From Vibrio plantisponsor (GTDB taxonomy: Bacteria; Pseudomonadota; Gammaproteobacteria; Enterobacterales; Vibrionaceae), in the NCBI RefSeq assembly GCF_013041605.1, contig NZ_JABEQC010000017.1, positions 1 through 64,000 on the forward strand: a stretch of 64,000 bases of DNA, written 5' to 3'. Positions 16,707-25,809 of the stretch are shown in pieces (position 1 is the first letter of the stretch; each line of letters starts with the position of its first letter). The notes under the pieces were generated by a model. The model did not search any database, was not told the origin of the DNA, and saw nothing but the letters and a program-made list of their open reading frames with translations. Both the position numbers and the translations under genes were made by a program.

Positions 16707-16724
16707 AACAGACCTCGGTTTTTT
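16692..16724 (-). terminator. Terminator of rpoH
   Basis: AACCGAG pairs with CTCGGTT across an 11-base loop, with A- and T-runs on both sides. It lies 22 bp after the rpoH stop. Confidence 0.85.
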
Positions 16725-16746
16725 GTATTTATAGAATGGTTAGGGA

Positions 16747-17604
16747 TTACAGCTCGCCAACCGCTTCTTTTAATTTCTTCATCGCATTCTTTTCTAACTG
16801 ACGAATACGCTCAGCAGACACTTCGTACATATCGGCCAGTTCCTGAAGGGTTGATTTTTGATCATCTAACCAACGCGAACGCACGATATGTTGACTACGC
16901 TCATCAAGGCTTGCTAAAGCAAGGCTCAGACGTTGAGTCGTATGTTTTTCCCAGTTCTGCTCTTCTAGGTTGTCTGCTAAATCTGAATGCTTGTCTTCCA
17001 GATATAACATTGGCGCCGCGTAAGAGTTGCTATTGTCATCGTCATCAGCAGAAAACTCAAACGTTGCATCTTGTGCCGCTAAGCGAGATTCCATTTCACG
17101 AACTTCTGAAGGCTCTACACCCAGTTCACGAGCAACAGTTTCAACTTCGCCGTTGTTAAACCAACCCAAACGCTTTTTCGACTTACGTAGATTGAAGAAA
17201 AGTTTACGTTGCGCTTTTGTCGTCGCAATCTTCACGATACGCCAGTTACGTAATACGTATTCGTGGATTTCAGCTTTGATCCAGTGAACCGCGAAAGATA
17301 CCAGTCTTACACCCACTTCAGGGTTAAAGCGTTTTACCGCTTTCATCAGACCAATGTTACCTTCCTGAACAAGATCCGCTAATGGCAAGCCGTAGCCAGA
17401 ATAACCACGAGCAACGTGAACAACGAAACGAAGGTGTGACAGAATCAAGCCTTTAGCCGCTTCAATATCACCTTCATAATGCAACTTCTCAGCAAGCTCA
17501 CGCTCTTCCTCTGCGGTCAGCATAGGATAACTGTTCGCTGTGCGGATATAACTATCTAAGCTATCTTGCGAAACAAGCGCTAATTGATATGTTGACGTAG
17601 TCAT
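16747..17604 (-). CDS. rpoH: RNA polymerase heat-shock sigma factor RpoH (sigma 32)
   Basis: A 285-residue sigma factor. Region 2 includes LILSHLRFVVHVARGYSGYG and the core-binding LADLVQEGNIGLMKAVKRFNP; the RpoH-specific box QRKLFFNLRKSKKRL follows. Region 4 ends in SAERIRQLEKNAMKKLKEA. It directs transcription of chaperone and protease genes after heat or misfolding stress. It appears to be transcribed alone; ftsX, upstream on the same strand, is 164 bp away. Its mRNA is known in E. coli to act as a thermosensor, which I did not test here. Confidence 0.98.
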   Translation of the reverse strand: MTTSTYQLALVSQDSLDSYIRTANSYPMLTAEEERELAEKLHYEGDIEAAKGLILSHLRFVVHVARGYSGYGLPLADLVQEGNIGLMKAVKRFNPEVGVRLVSFAVHWIKAEIHEYVLRNWRIVKIATTKAQRKLFFNLRKSKKRLGWFNNGEVETVARELGVEPSEVREMESRLAAQDATFEFSADDDDNSNSYAAPMLYLEDKHSDLADNLEEQNWEKHTTQRLSLALASLDERSQHIVRSRWLDDQKSTLQELADMYEVSAERIRQLEKNAMKKLKEAVGEL

Positions 17605-17768
17605 TCAATTCCTCATCAATCTCTGATCTGGAGCCAATTTAATCTAACAATCTTGAACCCAAAATGAACAGTATTCAAGACCGATTGGTTATTATGCATA
17701 AACAAATGTTAGTGACAAGTCAACTAGCTACTCAAATATTGTTTTCACCTAATAATGACAAGGATTCG

Positions 17769-18737
17769 CTACACAGGTTCAATTTCTTTTAAGTGACGTT
17801 GAGCTGCACTTTTCGCCGCGATACAGCCTAAGGCCGTTCCCAACATAAGTAGTAGCAAAGATTCGTCCCAATTTAAACCGATTAACCGGAACTGGCTGTC
17901 GTACAACTTAGCTAAATCTTCAACTGCACCATTCAGAACTATGGTAATAAAGGCCGTTAGCAACCAAGCAGATATGGCTCCCAGAACACCAAACCACATA
18001 CCGACATATAAATAAGGACGCAGAATAAAACTATCGGTCGCACCAATCAGCTTCATAGTCTGAATTTCTTCTTTGTTGGCCTGAACGTTAAAACGAAGTG
18101 TGTTGCCGATAATCAAAAACACAGAAGCCAGCATTAATAATGACAAGCTGATAACCACAATCGTCGCCAGATTACGAATAGCATCCAATCGAGCGAACCA
18201 GTCTTCGTCTAAACGTACGTCTGTTACCCCTTCCTGCTCTCGGATGGAATCAGCAATCGCCTTTATTTCCTGATCGGTTTCCACGTTCGGAGAAACAATC
18301 AGCACACCCGGCAATGAATACTCATCAAGCAGGCTGATAGCTTGGTCGAAACCTGAATGCTGACTCAAATCCTCGAGACCTTGTTGTGGAGAGATATAAT
18401 CGACTTTCTCCACTTCAGCACGGCTTTCGATTTCGTCTTTCAACACCATGATTCTTGGCTCAGGCGTATCTTCTTTTATGTAAACACTGATTTGAGAGGG
18501 GCTCGCTACATTGTCTGCTACAGACGCAATGTTCTTGCTCAGCAAATACATACATGCGGGTAGAGTCAGTGCCATAGAGATAACAGCCAATGTGAGAATA
18601 TTACCCATAGGGCGTTGCCACAGGCTGGAAAAAGACGCTTTGGCTTGTTTGATATGAATAGTCAAAAAGCTATCGGTTTTCACTCTTTTTGCATCACGAG
18701 CTTTGGTCGTTTTCTTGTTTTTAGGATTAACGGCCAT
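17769..18737 (-). CDS. ftsX: Cell-division ABC transporter permease FtsX
   Basis: A 322-residue inner-membrane protein with a basic cytoplasmic N-terminus, a first helix near residue 55, a large periplasmic loop and three C-terminal helices (FtsX/MacB topology). With FtsE it links the divisome to activation of cell-wall amidases through EnvC. The frame is open to 18752 by a GTG, but the ATG at 18737 has GAGG nine bases before it and overlaps the ftsE end by 11 bp. It is the last gene of ftsY-ftsE-ftsX. Confidence 0.95.
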   Translation of the reverse strand: MAVNPKNKKTTKARDAKRVKTDSFLTIHIKQAKASFSSLWQRPMGNILTLAVISMALTLPACMYLLSKNIASVADNVASPSQISVYIKEDTPEPRIMVLKDEIESRAEVEKVDYISPQQGLEDLSQHSGFDQAISLLDEYSLPGVLIVSPNVETDQEIKAIADSIREQEGVTDVRLDEDWFARLDAIRNLATIVVISLSLLMLASVFLIIGNTLRFNVQANKEEIQTMKLIGATDSFILRPYLYVGMWFGVLGAISAWLLTAFITIVLNGAVEDLAKLYDSQFRLIGLNWDESLLLLMLGTALGCIAAKSAAQRHLKEIEPV

Positions 18738-19401
18738 AATCTTCAACCTCACTTAAAAAGCCCTGATTTAACTCTAAGTGGCGATACTGAGGGCGAGAAT
18801 TCACTAAGTTATGATCGTGAGTTGCCAGTAAAATGGTCACTCCAGCGCGGTTAAACTCTTCAAACAGATGCAGGATACGAGTCGATAGTTCTGGGTCCAA
18901 GTTACCCGTAGGTTCATCGGCTAATAATAGAGTAGGACGGTTCACCACAGCTCGGGCAATACCAACACGTTGCTGCTCACCACCCGATAACTGGCTCGGT
19001 AAACAACGAGCTTTATCCAACAAACCGGTTTTATCTAACGCTGCCGAAACTCGGCGCTTGATATCGTTTTCAGAGATAGACTCAATTCGCATCGGCAACG
19101 CAACGTTGTCAAACACGGTTCTGTCCATCAAAAGGCGGTGATCTTGGAAAACAATGCCGATATTACGGCGCAAAAAAGGAATATCTTTGTTTGGGATACG
19201 GGTGACGTCATGGCCGTTAAAACTGATTTTGCCGTCTGTAGGTCGCTCAATAGCGCATATGAGCTTAAGCAAAGTACTCTTACCCGCGCCAGAGTGTCCA
19301 CCCAGAAAGGTCATCTCACCACGACGTAAATGAAAATCGACTTTCTGCAGAGCTTGTCGCCCGCCTCGATATACCTTGCTCACCTGTTGAAACTTGATCA
19401 C
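18727..19401 (-). CDS. ftsE: Cell-division ABC transporter ATPase FtsE
   Basis: A 224-residue ABC ATPase. Walker A is GHSGAGKST (about residue 35), the Q-loop IVFQDHRLL, the signature LSGGEQQRVGIARA and Walker B LLLADEPTGNLD. It pairs with FtsX to power the amidase switch at the septum. It lies between ftsY (79-bp gap) and ftsX (11-bp overlap), the gene order conserved in gammaproteobacteria. Confidence 0.96.
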   Translation of the reverse strand: MIKFQQVSKVYRGGRQALQKVDFHLRRGEMTFLGGHSGAGKSTLLKLICAIERPTDGKISFNGHDVTRIPNKDIPFLRRNIGIVFQDHRLLMDRTVFDNVALPMRIESISENDIKRRVSAALDKTGLLDKARCLPSQLSGGEQQRVGIARAVVNRPTLLLADEPTGNLDPELSTRILHLFEEFNRAGVTILLATHDHNLVNSRPQYRHLELNQGFLSEVEDYGR

Positions 19402-19480
19402 GCATCATTCCTTTTTTGCAGTGAGATACCCAAACGGGCATCTCTCTAGGGTATGTTACTGTTCGTTGAACTTGGGATTA

Positions 19481-20662
19481 TTACTCATCGCGACTGAACA
19501 GCGCGTCGATGAACTCTTGCGTTTCGAATGGACGCAGATCTTCAATGCCTTCGCCCACACCGATAAAGCGAATCGGAATTTGGAACTGATCCGCAATCGC
19601 GAAAATCACACCGCCTTTTGCAGTACCATCCAGTTTAGTCAGAGTAATACCAGTGATTGGTGCAACATCGCTAAACAGTTTCGCTTGGCTAATCGCATTT
19701 TGACCAGTACCTGCATCCAACGTCAGCATGATTTCATGCGGCGCTGAATCGTCGATTTTCTTCATTACGCGAACGATTTTACGCAGTTCTTCCATCAGGT
19801 TGGATTTGTTTTGTAAACGACCTGCGGTATCAGCGATAACCACATCCACACCACGCGCTTTCGCAGCTTCAATCGCATCGTAAATCACGGACGCACTGTC
19901 TGCGCCAGTATGTTGAGCAATAACAGGAACATTATTGCGCTCACCCCATACTTGTAACTGTTCAACAGCCGCTGCTCGGAATGTGTCACCCGCAGCCAGC
20001 ATCACTTTCTTACCTTGAGACTGGAACTGCTTAGCCAGTTTACCGATTGTTGTGGTTTTACCGACACCGTTTACACCAACCATTAAGATCACGTACGGCG
20101 TTTTTGCGGTATCAACAACCAAAGGCTGTTCAACGGTCGACAGAATTTCTGCCAACTCACCTTTCAGTAGATCGTACAGCGCTTCGCCATCTTTTAGTTG
20201 CTGGCGAGATGCTTTTCCTGTCAGGTTTTCGATGATTTTCAGTGTGGTATCCATACCCACATCCGCAATCAATAGCTGTTCTTCTAATTCTTCAAACAGA
20301 TCACTATCGATTTTTTTGCCTTTGAATAAACCAAAGAAACCTGCGCCAATGTTGGCTTTAGTGCGGCTTAAACTGCGTTTTAGGCGTGCGAAAAAGCTTT
20401 CTGTTGGCTTTTCCTGCTCTTGAATTCGTGGCTCTTGAACTTGAGGTTCTTCGTCTTCAACTGCTTCTGCTTCTGCTTCTGCTTCTGCTTCTGCTTCTGC
20501 TTCTGCTTCTGCTTTTTCAGTCTTGACTTCCTCGACCGGCTCTTCAACCGCTTGTTCTGGTTCTGTTTGTTCTACTTGCTCTTCGGTTGCTTTTGTTTGG
20601 CTCGGTTCTTCATCACCAAAGCCAAGCCATGACAGTAAGCCACGCTTCTTTTTTTCCGTCAT
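19481..20662 (-). CDS. ftsY: Signal recognition particle receptor FtsY
   Basis: A 393-residue SRP-GTPase. The acidic N-terminal A domain (about residues 1-85) contains a run of nine Ala-Glu dipeptides coded by a perfect hexanucleotide repeat. The NG domain follows, with the P-loop GVNGVGKTT, then DTAGR and TKLDGTAKGG (G1, G3 and G4). FtsY docks ribosome-SRP complexes at the membrane for co-translational insertion. The start at 20662 opens with MTEKKKRGLLSWLGFG, the membrane-binding helix common to the family. It is first in the ftsYEX operon. Confidence 0.97.
   Translation of the reverse strand: MTEKKKRGLLSWLGFGDEEPSQTKATEEQVEQTEPEQAVEEPVEEVKTEKAEAEAEAEAEAEAEAEAVEDEEPQVQEPRIQEQEKPTESFFARLKRSLSRTKANIGAGFFGLFKGKKIDSDLFEELEEQLLIADVGMDTTLKIIENLTGKASRQQLKDGEALYDLLKGELAEILSTVEQPLVVDTAKTPYVILMVGVNGVGKTTTIGKLAKQFQSQGKKVMLAAGDTFRAAAVEQLQVWGERNNVPVIAQHTGADSASVIYDAIEAAKARGVDVVIADTAGRLQNKSNLMEELRKIVRVMKKIDDSAPHEIMLTLDAGTGQNAISQAKLFSDVAPITGITLTKLDGTAKGGVIFAIADQFQIPIRFIGVGEGIEDLRPFETQEFIDALFSRDE
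20461..20514 (-). repeat. Perfect hexanucleotide microsatellite inside ftsY
   Basis: Nine uninterrupted copies of CTGCTT (54 bp, plus strand) code for alternating Ala and Glu in the FtsY acidic domain. Gain or loss of units keeps the reading frame, so the linker length can vary without loss of function. Confidence 0.95.
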
Positions 20663-20848
20663 CTGAGGATATCCTAGATTTTCTTGTCTGATTATTTTTC
20701 TAAACTATGACTCTTTTCTTAAAGAATTATCCTTAAAAAGAAAAGAAAAATGACAAAGCAGTGATAACTTTCTTCTTCACTTGGTAAACTTTGCCATATT
20801 TATGAATGCTTATCTTCAGCAAAACTATTATTACTGAAAGGTTGGCTA

Positions 20849-21113
20849 TATACCCAAGTGACCTCACAATGCAGGATTCAGAGCTTCATCAACGAGTTCA
20901 GAGCAAGCTTAATAACGGTAGGAATGGCATTCCCTTTCAACGTTATTGAGCGCAGAAATGGGCTCGTTGATGAGCTCCCAAAGGGCGAGTTTTATTCGCT
21001 CCTATTCTGCGTTACTGATTTTCTACGTAGAATAACTATGTCTTCAAATCAGTGCCTTGCCTAAGAGCGAATAAATTCTCGCTGAACAAGCATCTTGAGG
21101 TCACTTGGGTATA
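20849..21113. mobile_element. MITE-like palindromic element (265 bp)
   Basis: Perfect 18-bp terminal inverted repeats (TATACCCAAGTGACCTCA at 20849-20866 and its complement at 21096-21113) enclose DNA with no credible gene. Nested inverted repeats fill it: CATCAACGAG with CTCGTTGATG, AATAACG with CGTTATT, and TTATTCGCTC with GAGCGAATAA. Short non-coding palindromic elements with this end sequence are, from memory, repeated in several Vibrio genomes. The TA-rich ends hide any target duplication. It separates the ftsY promoter region (20663-20848) from rsmD. Confidence 0.78.
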
Positions 21114-21142
21114 ATAACACTTAATTAGCGGTCAAAAAATCT

Positions 21143-21742
21143 ATGGTAAGACGTCGCCAACAAAACCCATCACAAAATCGTGCTCCAAGTGGGCAAGTTC
21201 GAATTATCAGCGGCTTATGGCGCGGAAGAAAACTACCCGTTCACGATGCTGAAGGCTTACGCCCAACCACAGATAGAGTCAAAGAAACCCTATTTAACTG
21301 GATTGCTCAAGACGTGCCGAATGCTAAATGCCTTGACCTATTCGCAGGCTCTGGCGGTTTAGGCTTTGAATGCGCTTCTCGTCAGGCAGAAAGCGTGACT
21401 ATGTTGGAATTAAACCCTCAAGCTTTCAACCAGTTAAAAACCAATATTGCTACGTTAAAAGCAACCAACATCGAAGCAATTAATACCGACTCTTTAACCT
21501 ATCTGAAGCAAAACGGATCACCTTTTGATGTGGTATTCATCGACCCTCCGTTTCGTAAAGGCTTGTTAGATGAAACGCTGCAACTGCTGGAGCAGAATGG
21601 GTGGCTTGCTGATAACGCGATGATTTACATAGAAACCGAAAAAGAATTATCGTTACCTGAATTACCAGAAAGCTGGCAGCTATACCGAGAAAAAAGTGCT
21701 GGCCAAGTATGTTACCGACTGTTTGAAAGGACTACAGAATGA
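21143..21742 (+). CDS. rsmD: 16S rRNA (guanine-966-N2)-methyltransferase RsmD
   Basis: A 199-residue class I methyltransferase that modifies G966 of 16S rRNA. The early IISGLWRGRKLPV and TTDRVKETLFNW are typical of RsmD. The SAM-binding LDLFAGSGGLGFE lies near residue 65 and the catalytic VFIDPPF near residue 132. The ATG overlaps nothing upstream; the MITE lies 29 bp before it, so its promoter may lie in or beside the element. Its stop overlaps the next gene by 4 bp (ATGA). It is divergent from ftsY, the usual order. Confidence 0.96.
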   Translation: MVRRRQQNPSQNRAPSGQVRIISGLWRGRKLPVHDAEGLRPTTDRVKETLFNWIAQDVPNAKCLDLFAGSGGLGFECASRQAESVTMLELNPQAFNQLKTNIATLKATNIEAINTDSLTYLKQNGSPFDVVFIDPPFRKGLLDETLQLLEQNGWLADNAMIYIETEKELSLPELPESWQLYREKSAGQVCYRLFERTTE

Positions 21743-22005
21743 AAGCTCTATTAGTATTAGCGAAAGCTGCGATTGCATTTGTCTGGCTTGTACTGCTGCT
21801 CAATATTGTTATGCCGTTTCCCGGTAAAGCAGCTATCGCGCTTTACATCATGACCGCCTTCCTGTTCATGATGCATGGTCTGCAAATGCTGATTTTTGTT
21901 GGCGCATTTGGTGACAAAGTAAAAACCAGCAGTTGGGAAAAATGGTCAATACTGATTTTCGGCATCTTCGCTCTGCTCGATATTCGCCGTAAACATATGA
22001 TGTAA
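21739..22005 (+). CDS. DUF1145 (YhhL-like) small membrane protein
   Basis: An 88-residue protein with three likely helices (about residues 5-24, 31-53 and 66-78) and a basic tail (RRKHMM). The start overlaps the rsmD stop as ATGA, so translation is coupled. A DUF1145 gene behind rsmD is conserved (yhhL in E. coli). Its function is unknown. Confidence 0.85.
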   Translation: MKALLVLAKAAIAFVWLVLLLNIVMPFPGKAAIALYIMTAFLFMMHGLQMLIFVGAFGDKVKTSSWEKWSILIFGIFALLDIRRKHMM

Positions 22006-22006
22006 C

Positions 22007-22032
22007 AAGAGCCCGTACGGGCTCTTTTCTTT
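22007..22032 (+). terminator. Terminator behind the rsmD-DUF1145 operon
   Basis: AAGAGCCCG, TA, CGGGCTCTT, then TTCTTTTT on the plus strand. It begins right after the DUF1145 stop and ends at the convergent fhuB. Confidence 0.88.
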
Positions 22033-24000
22033 TTATTTCGTTCTACTGAAAACTAACAGCAACAAGAAATAACTTCCGCCGAGAATTGCGACTATGGTTC
22101 CCGCCGCAATCTGCATTGGATAAAGCATTACCTGCCCTAACCAATCCGCCCATAGCATTAACGAGCCGCCAACTAAACTTGCCACCAATAGTTGCTGTTT
22201 TGCTTTCTGCGCTCCCAACATCATCGCCATATGTGGCGCGATTAAACCAACGAAAGAGACTGGTCCCATCGTTGCTGTCACAAGCGCACACAATAGAGCG
22301 ACCACGATGAGCAGAACTAAACTAGCCGTTTGTGGGCTTAAACCTCGTGCGCCGGCAAAGCTGCGTCCAATAGAAATCAAAGTTAGCCAGCGTGACGCCA
22401 ACAAAGCAAAGCAAGATAACCCCACCACACCAATAGCCAAGTAGAGACTTTGTGAGGAAGTGACTCGATAAGTTGAGCCTGCTAACCACAACAAGATTTG
22501 ATAACTGTCCGCCGTGCCTTTTGAAAGGCAGAACTGCACCAGCGCTTCTAGCAATGCAGTAATCGCAATACCCGTCAGGATTAGGCTAGAAGGAGCGTAC
22601 AGATGGCGCTTACCTAACACCAACAGAGCAATCAAAACAATCACACTGCCGAGTAAAGCCGTTGCCCAGTTAGTGCTCATCATTGATTGCCCAAGAAACA
22701 AACTGGAGAACACGAGGGCAAATGTGGCACCAGAAGAGACACCAAGAATGTCTGGGCTCGCTAATGGGTTATAAATCAAACGTTGCAGAATCGTCCCTGC
22801 AATCGCCAAACCAATGCCAGCAAACAACGCCGTTAAAGCCCGCGGCCAACGCAATTGCCATTGATAGTCACTTGGAATGATCCAGCTCCAGCTGTTATCA
22901 CTTACTTGAAGAAAAGCGTGCAAAACAATCGCGAAAGCAAACGCAGTAACAAGTATCAACACACTTCGTTTGCTCACATTACTGCGATGATGAGGCAAGC
23001 TGATAGCCAATGTATCTTGTGCTTTTAATTGACGTCGACTAAACCAAATTAAAGCCGGAGCACCAATCGCTGCGGTGGTAATGCCACTAGGAACAACTTC
23101 CGCCGTCCATAAGCTGAGCCACATAGAAAGCATGTCAGTACACAGCAACAGCAATGCACCAAGCAACATGCTCGAATAAAGCTCCATCTTTGGCGTTCTA
23201 GCCCCCATAGCACGAGCAATGTTTGGCGTTAATAAACCGATAAAGCCAATCACACCTACCGCAGTAATAGATGCTGAAACCAGCCAAATGCCCGCAACCA
23301 TCAATAACAAGAACGCAGGAATCACTGCCAGACCACGAGCAGCAGCACCCTGATGTCCTAATCTCATCAAGGTGAGAATTCTGGGCGCTACAATGAGCAA
23401 TGGGATTGCAATAGCTAAACGCGGAAGTAACCACTCAAGCCACTCCCAACCATTCTGCGCTAAATCGCCAGCTCCCCACATAAATACGTTTTGGGCGAAT
23501 TGTTCATTGAGCAAAATGATCGCAGTAGCGATTGAGCCAAGGAGAATATTCACAACCATGCCAGACACCACTAAAGGCAAACCGGTCATGTTGTTAACAC
23601 CCGTTATTAATACAATCACACCGAATGCACACAATGCGCCGACCATGGCAGCAAGCGCACTGTAATCGGCAATTAAATTCGGAAACCAGATATTAACGAC
23701 AATTAATGCCAGCCAAGCACCAGAAGAGGTGCCCAGTGTCAGTGGTGAAGTCAGAGAGTTTTGCGTGAGCTGCTGCATTAGGCTACCTACTAGACCGAGC
23801 ATCGCTCCGACGAGAATAGTGATAGCCGCCCTTGGCAATTGAGCATAGAAAAAATTGAAGTCCGCAAACTCTTGCGCTTCAGTAGCTAACGTTGCAAGGC
23901 TCCACTGCATCGACAAACTGAGATCATTACCGATCTGCAAACTGAACGCTGCCGCCAGCAACACAAATAAACCAAGCAGGTTTAAATTCCCAAACCTCAT
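22033..24000 (-). CDS. fhuB: Iron(III)-hydroxamate ABC permease FhuB (fused double permease)
   Basis: A 655-residue inner-membrane protein made of two FecCD permease halves in tandem, roughly residues 1-330 and 340-655. Each half carries the family pattern: GLVGSLMQQLTQNSL with TLGTSSGAW in the first, AGTILQRLIYNPLASPD with LGVSSGAT in the second. FhuB forms the whole channel by itself and works with FhuC (ATPase) and FhuD (binding protein). The ATG overlaps the end of fhuD by 4 bp. Confidence 0.95.
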   Translation of the reverse strand: MRFGNLNLLGLFVLLAAAFSLQIGNDLSLSMQWSLATLATEAQEFADFNFFYAQLPRAAITILVGAMLGLVGSLMQQLTQNSLTSPLTLGTSSGAWLALIVVNIWFPNLIADYSALAAMVGALCAFGVIVLITGVNNMTGLPLVVSGMVVNILLGSIATAIILLNEQFAQNVFMWGAGDLAQNGWEWLEWLLPRLAIAIPLLIVAPRILTLMRLGHQGAAARGLAVIPAFLLLMVAGIWLVSASITAVGVIGFIGLLTPNIARAMGARTPKMELYSSMLLGALLLLCTDMLSMWLSLWTAEVVPSGITTAAIGAPALIWFSRRQLKAQDTLAISLPHHRSNVSKRSVLILVTAFAFAIVLHAFLQVSDNSWSWIIPSDYQWQLRWPRALTALFAGIGLAIAGTILQRLIYNPLASPDILGVSSGATFALVFSSLFLGQSMMSTNWATALLGSVIVLIALLVLGKRHLYAPSSLILTGIAITALLEALVQFCLSKGTADSYQILLWLAGSTYRVTSSQSLYLAIGVVGLSCFALLASRWLTLISIGRSFAGARGLSPQTASLVLLIVVALLCALVTATMGPVSFVGLIAPHMAMMLGAQKAKQQLLVASLVGGSLMLWADWLGQVMLYPMQIAAGTIVAILGGSYFLLLLVFSRTK

Positions 24001-24929
24001 GACTTTGGCGCAACCTCAAGCAAGCTTTCAGTCAATGCTTCAGCCGTGTAAAGCAGTGACATGGCACCACCGTAACTCCATACGGTACGAACCGCATTAA
24101 CCTTACCACTGCGCACAAAAGGCATCGCCTTCCACAACATCGATTTATTGAGCTTATCTTGTTCTGGGAATGGCAAGATATAGAGCACATACCCATCTTT
24201 CACGTTCTGTAATTCATTCAAGCGTTTTTGAACGATACCCCAAGGTGTGGCAGGCTGAGGCAACGCCGCTTTTAAGCCTAACTGTTCAATTACGTATTGA
24301 GTGCCAGAGTTGTCACCATACAAAAACACCGACGTATTACTGGCAAAACGCATTGCGACAACCGATGGCAGTTCTTCGCCAAATGCCTGATGTAACGATG
24401 TGCTTAATTGCTTAAATCGCTCACTCATTGCATCTAGCTTCTGCTGTGCTAATTCTTGCTTACCAAATAACACCGCCAATGTTTTGAATTGCTCAATAGC
24501 CACTTGTGCTGACTGGTCTTGCTGACCATAGTTCGACAGATAAACAACCGGAGCAATACTTTCAAGAGTCGGAATCAGATCCTTCTGTGGCGAAGCTGCA
24601 ATAATCACATCCGGTTTTAACGCTGAAATTTTGTCGAGATTAGGCTCGGCGCGAGTACCGATATCTTCAACGCCAGCAGGGAGCGCAGGCTGAGCAACCC
24701 ACTCATTATATGACGGTAAATTTGGCGCGCCGACTGGGGTGATATCAAGTTCTATAACCTGTTCTAGCAAGTCCCAGTTCAACACCACAACACGTTGAGG
24801 AGATTGCGCGAAAACCTGCTCACCGCGACTATCTTGAATATGAATCTCCGCTAGTACCTGACAAGAAAGCAATAAACCAGAAATAACAGCGAGGCTTTGG
24901 CATGCCTTTTTCAAACTTTTTAAGCACAT
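23997..24929 (-). CDS. fhuD: Iron(III)-hydroxamate periplasmic binding protein FhuD
   Basis: A 310-residue class III (TroA/BtuF-like) binding protein. It has a signal peptide (about residues 1-27, ending VLA), then RVVVLNWDLLEQVIEL, the domain opening typical of FhuD. KPDVIIAASPQKD follows in the first lobe, and the second lobe continues from a long backbone helix. It catches ferric hydroxamates after the outer-membrane receptor and passes them to FhuBC. It overlaps fhuC by 10 bp and fhuB by 4 bp. Confidence 0.94.
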   Translation of the reverse strand: MCLKSLKKACQSLAVISGLLLSCQVLAEIHIQDSRGEQVFAQSPQRVVVLNWDLLEQVIELDITPVGAPNLPSYNEWVAQPALPAGVEDIGTRAEPNLDKISALKPDVIIAASPQKDLIPTLESIAPVVYLSNYGQQDQSAQVAIEQFKTLAVLFGKQELAQQKLDAMSERFKQLSTSLHQAFGEELPSVVAMRFASNTSVFLYGDNSGTQYVIEQLGLKAALPQPATPWGIVQKRLNELQNVKDGYVLYILPFPEQDKLNKSMLWKAMPFVRSGKVNAVRTVWSYGGAMSLLYTAEALTESLLEVAPKS

Positions 24930-25705
24930 ACGATGGCGACCTTATTGGTTTTAGATTCAGCCACTGGCTGCGGGTGTTCAATCAATTTAATAGGAGAATG
25001 GTAAAGCTCTGAGAGTCGCTGCTCATCAAGCAGCAATTCCGCAGCGCCTTCAAAAGCTATTCGTCCTTGCTTAAGGGCGACAATGTGAGTGGCATAACGC
25101 AGAGCTAAATTCAGGTCATGAAGAATCACTATGATGCCACATCCTTGTGTCTGGTTGAGTTCAGAAAGCAGAGCCATTAATTGGTATTGATGGTGTACAT
25201 CTAGCGCCGAAGTAGGTTCATCAAGGATCAAAACTGGCGATTGCTGCGCAAGCAACATCGCAACCCAAGCTCTTTGACGCTCACCTCCAGACAGTTCATC
25301 CGCTAGAGTATTGGCAAAGTCTGTCACACCTGTTTTGGCGATAGACTCATCAATAATGGTTTCATCTTCGGCTTTCCAGCGACCTAACGCACCGCGCCAA
25401 GGGAAACGCCCTAAACGAACCAATTCACGTACCGTTAAACCCGCAGAGGTAGGCAACTTTTGCGGAAGAAATGCGACGGATTTCGCCAATTCTTTTGCAG
25501 CTAAAGATGAGAGAGATTGTCCATTTAGTTCAACTCGACCTTTATCCGGCGTTTGCTGGCCAGATAAAAGGCTGACTAAAGTAGACTTACCAGAGCCATT
25601 GTGACCGAGCACAACCGTTAACTCATTGGTGGGTATGTTCAGTGAATCCACAGACAAGATGGTTCGCCCACCTCGTACCATTTCAACACCTTGTAAGTGA
25701 TACAT
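24920..25705 (-). CDS. fhuC: Iron(III)-hydroxamate ABC transporter ATPase FhuC
   Basis: A 261-residue ABC ATPase. It has Walker A GHNGSGKST, signature LSGGERQRAWVAM and Walker B VLILDEPTSALD, followed by the H-loop ILHDLN. The frame is open to 25768, but the ATG at 25705 (MYHLQGVEMVRGG) follows GGGAGAGAGAG and gives normal length. The gene is first of fhuCDB and lies 104 bp downstream of the receptor gene. A hairpin at 25742-25761 (TCCTGC with GCAGGA) lies in its leader. Confidence 0.95.
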   Translation of the reverse strand: MYHLQGVEMVRGGRTILSVDSLNIPTNELTVVLGHNGSGKSTLVSLLSGQQTPDKGRVELNGQSLSSLAAKELAKSVAFLPQKLPTSAGLTVRELVRLGRFPWRGALGRWKAEDETIIDESIAKTGVTDFANTLADELSGGERQRAWVAMLLAQQSPVLILDEPTSALDVHHQYQLMALLSELNQTQGCGIIVILHDLNLALRYATHIVALKQGRIAFEGAAELLLDEQRLSELYHSPIKLIEHPQPVAESKTNKVAIVCA

Positions 25706-25774
25706 CTCTCTCTCCCTGATTCTGGGAACTCTCAAACAACAAATCCTGCAGGAGCAGGAATAAAACAAACAAAA

Positions 25775-25802
25775 AAACTCACTCCCTTAAGAGAGTGAGT
25801 TT
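25775..25802 (-). terminator. Terminator between the fhuA-like gene and fhuC
   Basis: AAACTCACTC pairs with GAGTGAGTTT; on the minus strand the stem is followed by TTTTT. It should reduce readthrough from the receptor gene into fhuCDB. Confidence 0.85.
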
Positions 25803-25809
25803 GAAAAGA

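Noticed and set aside
20420..20632. Phe/Cys-rich open frame opposite the ftsY repeat
   Set aside because: It is the antisense reading of the Ala-Glu repeat and overlaps a well supported essential gene.
20858..21064. A 68-residue open frame inside the MITE
   Set aside because: It follows the palindromic repeats, has no ribosome-binding site and no motif.
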